14,657 nucleotides of DNA from Fragilaria crotonensis (taxonomy: Eukaryota > Bacillariophyta > Fragilariophyceae > Fragilariales > Fragilariaceae). How positions within the stretch are numbered: position 1 is the first letter of the stretch; every line of letters begins with the position of its first letter. The DNA lies in contig JAKSYS010000248.1 in NCBI GenBank assembly GCA_022925895.1, positions 64,001-78,657 of the forward strand, written 5' to 3'. A program made the position numbers and the translations under genes. The notes under the pieces were generated by a model. The model made no database searches. It was not told the DNA's origin and saw only the letters and a program-made list of their open reading frames with translations. Shown piece after piece: positions 8,549 through 14,657 of this stretch.

Positions 8549-11068
8549 ACAACCACTCAGTTCTTTTTTGTGGACCAAGCACCGGTAGCTCCCACGCAGA
8601 GATGTACCGTGTCTGAAACCGGAAGTGTGATTACGGTCAACACGGGAAAGATCCGTTTCAATATCAACAAGGCAACCTTCAACCTCATTGACGAGCTTTG
8701 GGTCGATCAGAATGGTGATGGCGCGTACTCCACCTCGGAACAGATTGTTGTTTCCAATGTGCTGAATGGGGGCCATCTGGTCCCTCGCAGCGGAGCGGGT
8801 GGTGTGCAGTACGACTCGGGCAGGACGGATGTGGTGTTTCGCATCGAAGAACGAGGTCCGATGCGTGTGGTGATTCGAGCGGAGGCATTCACCAAGTTTG
8901 TTTCGACAACAGATCACCAGCATGGTTTTGCCGTTCGTCTGTATGCGTATGCGAATCTGCCATATATCAAGGTCGACTACCAACTACAAAACTCCGCCAA
9001 GAATGTGAAGCGCTCCTGGCCTCTCTACCTTGAGGCGATGAATCTTGACCTGCGGGTGTTGGCATTGACCAACCCCAGCATCATTTTCGGATCGACAGAT
9101 GGCTCTACGTACACTACGAGTGGCTCCGCCTCCATGGCACAGACGCGACACGATGAGTACGCAGTGTTCAATGGAGCCGGATCTGAATTGAAGCGCCGCT
9201 CCCAGATGCGATACACCGAAGACTATCGCAGGGGCACCGGTTTCATGCACCTTGCACAGGGCAATGTTGCTGTGACTGCCATCGGCCGCAACTTTTGGCA
9301 GATGTGGCCGAACGGATTGAAATTCCAAAACAGCAAACTGACTGTTGAGCTGTTCCCGTCATGGAGTGCCCAATGGGAGCGAGGTGACAAGAGTCAGGGC
9401 ATTCTTGGACGTACGAACCCCACTGGTTTGTACTGGCTCAAGGACATGCAGCACGTATACAAGGAAACATTGTTCGTGTTCCATCCTAGTCCTCCGTCGA
9501 CTGTGGATGTTCAGAACCTTGCGGCGACGTTTCAGTTTCATCCTGTTGGTGTTGTTGGCGTTGATTGGCACCGAAGCACGAGAGCTGCACTTGATTTGGG
9601 TGGATACATTCCTGCGCGAGTCCCCTCATTTCCGACTGGACGACAAGCGTATGATGGTTTCTACACTATGTGGGATGGATTTAAGATGGATCCTGACGAT
9701 ACGTCCTATTCGTGTAATGTTCGAGTCTGGGGAGATCCGGAGGTGGGCTATCGCGATAAAGCGTCCACAGCAGGTGGTACTCCTTATTGGAACGAAGGAT
9801 TTATAGTAAGTGGCGACCCACAGGACTACTTCTACACCGAGCTCATGGCCATCGGCGAGCTGAACGTGAGACCGCAGTGGATGGCAGGCTACAACTATAC
9901 GCGAGACCAAGGCTTTCTGGCGTTGACGACCAATCCGTATCCACCCGACTCCTGGCGAGTGTTCGATGGTCACGGAATCTCGGTGTATGCTGCTGACCTT
10001 CTTCCTGGTACCATTAATAGCGAGGCAGACATGGTTGCTCGAGACGATGCTCATGGTTGGTTCTATCATGTTGCTCAGTCCTACGTGTCGACAGGGAATC
10101 TGTGGGTGAAGGATTGGTATGCTTTCATCGCGGAGTTTCGAAAGGTTCGATTAAATCAAGGCGATCCGTTTCCGCCGATGGCAGATCGCGAAATCGCCCA
10201 TGCAGTCAATCATGCGTATCAAGCAGCTCGCGTTGCTGGCGATCCCGACTTTGGCTCGAACTTTCGGCGATACTTGCGCGACCACCTGCGTCCTGCGCAG
10301 GATTTGGTGTATGGCCAACAGTTCGACCCTCGGCCTACAGGTGGTGGAGGTTTCCAGACCGGGTATTTAATGAGGACCTTTATTGCATACTTGGAGCATG
10401 TGCGTGATGTGGATGTCCAAGGATACGCTGAGGCGTTCCAATACCTGTCCGGACACATGGCATGGAATCTGTATTACGGGAACTTCGCATACTCCCACAA
10501 CCCTTCAACGAATGGCGGCATCCCAGGCAAGTCAGAGGGCACCGGCCTGATATTGGTCGACTCCCAGGCTTGGTATTACTGGCAAACTGGTCTGACGGCG
10601 TATTGGGATCACATCCAGGCATTTGTGAATGGTGGTATCAACGGCGGCACGCCGCCATACGAGGGCACCAGTGGTGGCTTCGGTGATGGCGGCTGGAGCG
10701 GTCAGTTGGAGGGACGGATGTACAACTATGTGTTGCAGAGCAGTCGTTTGGATAATTCGCCGCCTGCGCCCATTACCAATTTGCAAGCTCGCAAGACGGG
10801 TAGTACGGTTCGGATCCAATGGACGACTCCGGCTGACGCCATTAGGTTTCACGTGGTCTGGAGCGATAGGACCATCTCGGAGCCTCAGTCGACGTCGACG
10901 AGTGTTCGCAACTGGTGGGCAGCGAACACGGTCGGCACCGCGCTCGTCGGCATTTCGAATACTGTGCAGTCGTTGCAGTTTGATGTTGGCAGTGCTCCGA
11001 CTGTGTATGTTGCCATGTTTAGCTTTGATGCTAGCAACAACATGAGTCGCATGTCAAGTTCAGTCCTG
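8322..11068 (+). repeat. Tandem gene-module duplication, copy 1
   Basis: This interval aligns with 11650-14387 at high identity. Over 540 aligned bases (9181-9720) I counted 31 differences, about 6%. The whole alignment needs only +1, -9, -3 and +2 bases of gap (copy 2 relative to copy 1). These account exactly for the change of offset from 3328 at the start to 3319 at the end. Homology starts at the codons for LRVEI, just after the signal peptide, and ends at SSSVL. Confidence 0.95.
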
Positions 11069-11146
11069 CCACTGTTTCAAGCCCGCCTAGTGTTCAGCCA
11101 GCCACCACGAAACGGCCCACCACATTCTCTCCAACGATTGTGGTAG
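8549..11146 (+). CDS. Module 1 main body: putative PcRGLX/YetA-like carbohydrate-active protein with FN3-like end
   Basis: This frame continues the 8262 segment after the 1-base loss. Counting from codon 8570, residues 1-150 finish the beta region and include an EF-hand-like loop DQNGDGAYSTSE (about 46-57) with Asp, Asn, Asp, Gly and Glu in calcium-loop spacing. Residues of roughly 330-700 are rich in Trp, Tyr and His (DWHRSTRAALDLGGY, HGWFYHVAQSYVSTGNLWVK, REIAHAVNHAYQAARVAGD), in a helix-pair pattern like alpha/alpha-toroid lyases and hydrolases. Residues of about 729-830 (PPAPITNLQARKTGSTVRIQW onward) look like a fibronectin type III domain. Substrate binding or cleavage of an acidic polysaccharide such as rhamnogalacturonan is inferred only, and no catalytic residue is assigned. 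After SSSVL near 11066 the frame runs through a short unrelated tail to TAG at 11144-11146. A G appears lost there relative to module 2. Confidence 0.65.
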   Translation, partial: TTTQFFFVDQAPVAPTQRCTVSETGSVITVNTGKIRFNINKATFNLIDELWVDQNGDGAYSTSEQIVVSNVLNGGHLVPRSGAGGVQYDSGRTDVVFRIEERGPMRVVIRAEAFTKFVSTTDHQHGFAVRLYAYANLPYIKVDYQLQNSAKNVKRSWPLYLEAMNLDLRVLALTNPSIIFGSTDGSTYTTSGSASMAQTRHDEYAVFNGAGSELKRRSQMRYTEDYRRGTGFMHLAQGNVAVTAIGRNFWQMWPNGLKFQNSKLTVELFPSWSAQWERGDKSQGILGRTNPTGLYWLKDMQHVYKETLFVFHPSPPSTVDVQNLAATFQFHPVGVVGVDWHRSTRAALDLGGYIPARVPSFPTGRQAYDGFYTMWDGFKMDPDDTSYSCNVRVWGDPEVGYRDKASTAGGTPYWNEGFIVSGDPQDYFYTELMAIGELNVRPQWMAGYNYTRDQGFLALTTNPYPPDSWRVFDGHGISVYAADLLPGTINSEADMVARDDAHGWFYHVAQSYVSTGNLWVKDWYAFIAEFRKVRLNQGDPFPPMADREIAHAVNHAYQAARVAGDPDFGSNFRRYLRDHLRPAQDLVYGQQFDPRPTGGGGFQTGYLMRTFIAYLEHVRDVDVQGYAEAFQYLSGHMAWNLYYGNFAYSHNPSTNGGIPGKSEGTGLILVDSQAWYYWQTGLTAYWDHIQAFVNGGINGGTPPYEGTSGGFGDGGWSGQLEGRMYNYVLQSSRLDNSPPAPITNLQARKTGSTVRIQWTTPADAIRFHVVWSDRTISEPQSTSTSVRNWWAANTVGTALVGISNTVQSLQFDVGSAPTVYVAMFSFDASNNMSRMSSSVLPLFQARLVFSQPPRNGPPHSLQRLW

Positions 11147-12195
11147 CTCCCACACGTGCTCCTACACGAGCGCCAACACCAACAAGAGTCCCGACACGAG
11201 CACCGACACGAGCACCGACACGAGCACCGACACGAGCACCGACACGAGCACCAACACGATCACCAACACGAGCACCAACACGAGCACCAACACGAGCACC
11301 AACACGAGCACCAACACGAGCACCAACACGAGCACCAACACGAGCACCAACACGAGCACCAACACGAGCACCAACACGAGCACCAACACGAGCACCAACA
11401 CGAGCACCAACACGAGCACCGACACGTGCACCAACTCTTTCATCATCTCGTCCTCCCACACTTGCTCCCTCACGTGTTCCAACGTGGGCTGCGACAAGTT
11501 CTCCGACAGGCGCCACAACACGAGCTCCGACGCGCACTCCGACACTTGCTCCTTTAGGACCTACTTCAGCACCAACGAGCACTCCGACAAGTTCTCCGTT
11601 GAAACCATCCTTGCCACCTAGTTTACCACCAACCAACCCCAATCAATCATTACGAGTCGAGATTTTGGTTAAGGAGACTCAAGGTGTGAGAGTCAACCAG
11701 TTTCCCGTGCAAGTGGTCGTTCCACTGCCGAAGGGCAACACATACGCGATTGACCAACTGAGCATCAGCGGTGTTCCTTCCCAGGTCGAGGTGCTCGAAC
11801 GATGGCCTTCGGACAATAGTTTGCGAAATGTCCTCGTGCACTTTCAAGTATCCAGCATCCCAGGCAGTACAATCCCCACAACTAGTCAGTTCTTTTTTGT
11901 GGACCAAGCACCGGTAGCTCCCACACAGAGATGTACCGTGTCTGAAACCGGAAGTGTGATTACTGTCAACACGGGAAAGATCCGTTTCAATATCAACAAG
12001 GCAACCTTCAACCTTATTGACGAGCTTTGGGTCGATCAGAATGGAGACGGCGCGTACTCCACCTCGGAACAGGTTGTTATCCAATCCACTGAATGGAGGC
12101 CACATGGTCCCCAGCGGCGCGTGGTGTGCAGTACGACTCGGGCAGGACGGATGTGGTGTTTCGCATCGAAGAACGAGGTCCGATGCGTGTGGTGA
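11068..12195 (+). CDS. Thr/Pro linker and N-terminal part of module 2
   Basis: If a single lost G near 11066-11068 is allowed for, module 1 continues in this frame as a natural linker (ATVSSPPSVQPATTKRPTTF, then APTRAPT repeats) directly into module 2. The linker spans roughly 11068-11649. It has 20 RAPT-type units, then a non-repetitive Ser/Thr/Pro-rich part, then LPPSLPPTNPNQS. Such Thr/Pro linkers in secreted proteins are usually extended and O-glycosylated. Module 2 begins at 11650 with LRVEI and matches module 1 nearly residue for residue, including the EF-hand-like loop, up to about 12075. It has no signal peptide of its own, so it must follow module 1 in one protein to be exported. The frame is lost at about 12075 and ends at the TGA at 12193-12195. 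Confidence 0.65.
   Translation, partial: ATVSSPPSVQPATTKRPTTFSPTIVVAPTRAPTRAPTPTRVPTRAPTRAPTRAPTRAPTRAPTRSPTRAPTRAPTRAPTRAPTRAPTRAPTRAPTRAPTRAPTRAPTRAPTRAPTRAPTRAPTLSSSRPPTLAPSRVPTWAATSSPTGATTRAPTRTPTLAPLGPTSAPTSTPTSSPLKPSLPPSLPPTNPNQSLRVEILVKETQGVRVNQFPVQVVVPLPKGNTYAIDQLSISGVPSQVEVLERWPSDNSLRNVLVHFQVSSIPGSTIPTTSQFFFVDQAPVAPTQRCTVSETGSVITVNTGKIRFNINKATFNLIDELWVDQNGDGAYSTSEQVVIQSTEWRPHGPQRRVVCSTTRAGRMWCFASKNEVRCVW
11197..11436 (+). repeat. 12-bp minisatellite, 20 units, coding Arg-Ala-Pro-Thr
   Basis: Twenty contiguous 12-base units of the type CGAGCACCRACA encode RAPT, with one RSPT variant at 11257-11268. The first four units use CCG for Pro. From 11269 to 11412 there are twelve identical CGAGCACCAACA units, then a CCG unit and a final CGTGCACCAACT. 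Because the unit is a multiple of three, all six frames are open through it, which creates spurious minus-strand frames. Length change by slippage would alter the spacer without breaking the gene. Confidence 0.95.
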
Positions 12196-14387
12196 TCGCG
12201 CGGAGGCGTTCACCAAGTTTTTTCTACAACAGATCACCAGCATGGTTTTGCCGTTCGTCTGTATGCGTATGCGAATCTGCCATACGTCAAGGTCGACTAC
12301 CAACTAGAACCTGCCAAGAATGTGAAGCGCTCCTGGCCTCTCTACCTGGAGGCGATGAATCTTGACCTGCGGGTGCTGGCATTGACTAACCCCAGCATCA
12401 TTTTCGGATCGACAGATGGCTCTACGTACACTACGAGTGGCTCCGCCTCCATGGCACAGACACGACACGATGAGTACGCAGTGTTCAATGGAGCCGGATC
12501 TGAATTGAAGCGCCGCTCCCAGATGCGATATACCGAAGATTACCGCAAGGGCACCGGTTTCATGCACCTTGCACAGGGCAATGTTGCTGTGACTGCCATC
12601 GGCCGCAACTTTTGGCAGATGTGGCCGAACGGATTGAAATTCCAAAACAGCAAACTGACTGTTGAGCTTTTCCCGTCGTGGAGTGCCCAATGGGAGCGAG
12701 GTGACAAGAGTCGGGGCATTCTTGGACGTACGAACCCCACCGGTTTGTACTGGCTCAAGGACATGCAGCACGTGTATAAGGAAACATTGTTCGTGTTCCA
12801 TCCTAGTCCTCCTTCGACAACGGATGTTCAGAACCTTGCGGCAACGTTTCAGTTTCATCCTGTTGGCGTTGTGGGCGTTGATTGGCACCGAAGCACGAGA
12901 GCTGCACTGGATTTGGGTGGATACATGCCTGCTCGTGTCCCCTCGTTTCCGACTGGACGACAAGCGCTCGATGGTTTCTACACTAAGTGGGATGAATATA
13001 GGATGGATCCTAACGATACGTCGTATTCGTGTAATGTCCGCGTGTGGGGAGATCCGGAGGTGGGCTATCGTGACAAAGCGGCCACAGCAGGAGGTACTCC
13101 TTATTGGAACGAAGGATTTATAGTAAGCTGGGACCCACAGGACTACTTCCTGAACGAACTCATGGCAATCGGCGAGCTGAACGCGAGACCGGAGTGGATG
13201 GCAGGCTACAACTATGCGCGAGACCAAGGCTTTCTGGCGTTGACGACCAATCCGTATCCACCAGATTCCTGGCGAGTGTTTGAAGGTCACGGAATTTCGG
13301 TGTATGCTGCAGACCTTCTTCCCGGTACCATTAATAGCGAGGCAGACATGGTTGCTCGAGACGATGCGCATGGTTGGTTCTATCATGTTGCTCAGTCCTA
13401 CGTGTCAACAGGGAATCCTTGGGTTAAGGACTGGTATGCTTTCATCATGGAGTTTCGAAAAAAGTTCGATTAAATCAAGGTGATCCGGTCCCGCCAATGG
13501 CGAGTCGCGAAATCGCCCATTCCGTCAATCATGCGTATCAGGCAGCTCGAGTAGCCGGTGACCCTGACTTTGGGCTGAACTTTCGGCGATACTTGCGCGA
13601 CCACCTGCGTCCTGCGCAGGATTTGGTGTTTGGCCAACAGATTGATGACCGACCTGATGGTGGCGGAGGTTTCCAGACAGGATATTTGATGAGGACCTTT
13701 ATTGCGTACTTGGAGCATGTGCGTGATGTGGATGTCCAAGGATACGCTGAGGCGTTCCAATACCTGTCCGGACACATGGCATGGAATCTGTATTACGGGA
13801 ACTTCGCATACTACACCAACCCTTCAACGAATGGCGGCATCCCTGGCAAGTCAGATGGCAGTAGTGGGATGTTGGTTGACTCCCAGGCTTGGTATTTCTG
13901 GCACACTGGTCTGAAGGCGTATTGGGATCACATCCAGGCATTTGTGAATGGTGGTATCAACGGCGGCACGCCGCCGTACGAGGGCACCGACGGCGGCTTT
14001 GGTAATGGCCTCTGGAGTGGTCAGTTGGAGGGACGTATGTACAACTATGTGTTGCAGAGCAGTCGTTTGGATAATTCGCCGCCGGCGCCCATTACCAATT
14101 TGCAAGCACGCAAGACGGGTAGTACGGTTCGGATCCAATGGACGACTCCGGCTGACGCGGTTAGGTTTCACGTGGTCTGGAGCGATAGGACCATCTCGGA
14201 GCCTCAGTCGACGTCGACGAGTGTTCGCAACTGGTGGGCAGCGAACACTGTCGGCACCACGCTCGTCGGCATTTCAAATACTGTGCAGTCATTGCAGTTC
14301 GACGTTGGCAGTGCTCCGACTGTGTATATTGCTATATTTAGCTTTGATGCTAGCAACAACATGAGTCGCATGTCAAGTTCAGTCCTG
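11650..14387 (+). repeat. Tandem gene-module duplication, copy 2
   Basis: This is the second copy of 8322-11068. Relative to copy 1 it has one more C at 11874-11877, a net 9-base deficit spread over four places between 12070 and 12226, a 3-base in-frame deficit near 12306-12312, and two more A at 13458-13463. Otherwise it aligns without gaps to SSSVLATAGA and a TAA stop, which marks the original end of the gene. Confidence 0.95.
12226..13473 (+). CDS. Module 2 central segment, alpha/alpha-toroid-like domain
   Basis: This continues module 2 in the same frame as 11068-12195 after the four-indel cluster, starting at TTDHQHGFAVRLYAYANLP. It corresponds to module 1 from about 8909 to 10160. Aromatic-rich blocks such as NFWQMWPNGLKF, GLYWLKDMQHVYKETLFVFH and HGWFYHVAQSYVSTGNPWVK are retained. 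Some substitutions from module 1 change charge or size (GF to EY, G to W, YT to LN around the DPQDYF block). The A6 run at 13458-13463 shifts the frame, giving a TAA at 13471-13473 right after EFRKKFD. Confidence 0.65.
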   Translation, partial: TTDHQHGFAVRLYAYANLPYVKVDYQLEPAKNVKRSWPLYLEAMNLDLRVLALTNPSIIFGSTDGSTYTTSGSASMAQTRHDEYAVFNGAGSELKRRSQMRYTEDYRKGTGFMHLAQGNVAVTAIGRNFWQMWPNGLKFQNSKLTVELFPSWSAQWERGDKSRGILGRTNPTGLYWLKDMQHVYKETLFVFHPSPPSTTDVQNLAATFQFHPVGVVGVDWHRSTRAALDLGGYMPARVPSFPTGRQALDGFYTKWDEYRMDPNDTSYSCNVRVWGDPEVGYRDKAATAGGTPYWNEGFIVSWDPQDYFLNELMAIGELNARPEWMAGYNYARDQGFLALTTNPYPPDSWRVFEGHGISVYAADLLPGTINSEADMVARDDAHGWFYHVAQSYVSTGNPWVKDWYAFIMEFRKKFD

Positions 14388-14405
14388 GCAACAGCCGGTG
14401 CGTAA
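13464..14405 (+). CDS. Module 2 C-terminal segment with FN3-like domain and natural stop
   Basis: After the +2 A-run lesion, module 2 continues as VRLNQGDPVPPMASREIAHS and stays open to TAA at 14403-14405. It includes the last helix-pair part (RRYLRDHLRPAQDLVFGQQ, DVQGYAEAFQYLSGHMAWN), a Gly-rich stretch (FVNGGINGGTPPYEG) and the FN3-like domain from PPAPITNL to MSRMSSSVL. It ends in ATAGA. This is the only natural-looking terminus in the 6.1-kb locus, which supports one long ancestral reading frame from 8262 to 14405. Confidence 0.65.
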   Translation, partial: VRLNQGDPVPPMASREIAHSVNHAYQAARVAGDPDFGLNFRRYLRDHLRPAQDLVFGQQIDDRPDGGGGFQTGYLMRTFIAYLEHVRDVDVQGYAEAFQYLSGHMAWNLYYGNFAYYTNPSTNGGIPGKSDGSSGMLVDSQAWYFWHTGLKAYWDHIQAFVNGGINGGTPPYEGTDGGFGNGLWSGQLEGRMYNYVLQSSRLDNSPPAPITNLQARKTGSTVRIQWTTPADAVRFHVVWSDRTISEPQSTSTSVRNWWAANTVGTTLVGISNTVQSLQFDVGSAPTVYIAIFSFDASNNMSRMSSSVLATAGA

Positions 14406-14436
14406 ACGTTTGAAATTGGTATCGACTGCAGTGGCC

Positions 14437-14657
14437 TCAAGTAAAATAGTTTTGATGTTTTTTCATGGATGCCATCGTATGGTTTACCCCTGAAGACTTG
14501 GCCGTTTTCAAAGAAGGCACAGGTGCATCCGTATTGGTGGCTCCCAACTCAATGGATGATGCTTTGCTGCCGTTGATCGGGTTGGACAATTTGGCAACCT
14601 GCGATCCCATCTCAGAGTCGTTGACTATGAAGCCTTGGGCAACTTTCAATTCAATAA
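14437..14657 (-). CDS. Possible C-terminal fragment of a minus-strand gene, partial at right edge
   Basis: A minus-strand frame is open from the window edge to a TGA at 14437-14439, giving about 72 residues. Readable parts include KVAQGFIVNDSEMGSQVAKL, IELGATNTDAPVPSLKTAKS and MASMKKHQNYFT. Composition is ordinary and no family is recognised. If real, it converges tail to tail with the secreted-protein gene, with only about 30 bases between stops. An open frame of this length is not strong evidence on its own. Confidence 0.3.
   Translation of the reverse strand, partial: IELKVAQGFIVNDSEMGSQVAKLSNPINGSKASSIELGATNTDAPVPSLKTAKSSGVNHTMASMKKHQNYFT

Noticed and set aside
11197-11436. CRISPR-like array
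   Set aside because: The units are contiguous 12-mers with no spacers, inside a coding linker of a eukaryote-like gene.
11094-11642. Minus-strand VGAR-repeat protein and LVLV-repeat protein
   Set aside because: A 12-bp repeat without stops is open in all six frames. Only the + strand RAPT frame joins naturally to coding sequence on both sides.
12304-13386. 360-codon minus-strand frame antisense to module 2
   Set aside because: Module 1 has matching but broken antisense frames, and the silent-site pattern fits constraint on the + strand frame. This is a codon-bias shadow.
8546-13463. Introns or programmed ribosomal frameshifting explaining the broken frames
   Set aside because: The differences between copies are 1 to 5 bases, far too small for introns. 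No slippery heptamer followed by a pseudoknot-like structure was recognised, and the lesion sites are not shared between the two copies.

Overview
The window looks like nuclear DNA from a microbial eukaryote, most likely a diatom (inference). Supporting signs are a decayed non-LTR retroelement, a decayed DDE transposase of a type I associate with diatoms and fungi, long AT-richer gene-poor stretches, and a secreted protein with a very long Pro-Thr-Arg-Ala linker. There is no bacterial operon structure, no Shine-Dalgarno pattern, and no tRNA, rRNA or CRISPR array.

Layout. (1) 3-1688, + strand: the C-terminal part of a retroelement polyprotein (RNase H, then a zinc knuckle and tail), open at the left edge and broken by several small frameshifts and one in-frame stop. 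(2) About 1845-3160: a candidate fold-back element. Its arms carry degenerate 54-61 bp subrepeats in opposite orientation around an AT-rich core. (3) About 3160-8120: gene-poor DNA. On the minus strand it holds a strongly decayed DDE transposase (about 4830-6420, perhaps to 6800), an unrecognised decayed reading frame (7000-7368) and a smaller unrecognised open stretch (about 4082-4590). (4) 8262-14405, + strand: the main locus. A signal-peptide-bearing module of about 900 residues is followed by a Thr/Pro linker with 20 tandem 12-bp units, then by a second copy of the same module without its own signal peptide. Each module looks like an N-terminal beta (RIFT-barrel-like) domain, a large domain resembling an alpha/alpha-toroid, and a C-terminal fibronectin-III-like domain. 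The best guess is a carbohydrate-active enzyme of the PcRGLX/YetA type. (5) The right edge holds a possible C-terminal fragment of a minus-strand gene.

The main observation is that 8262-14405 reads as one bimodular secreted protein of about 2,040 residues once seven small indel lesions are discounted. They are a 1-base loss at 8546-8548, a 1-base loss near 11066-11068, a cluster of four indels at 12070-12226 with net -9 that restores the frame, and a +2 in an A run at 13458-13463. A hand comparison of 180 aligned codons found 19 silent against 10 replacement codon differences, so both modules have been held by selection on protein sequence. Similar small frameshifts break the retroelement, so uncorrected assembly indels are a serious alternative to true decay. 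The sequence alone cannot settle this.
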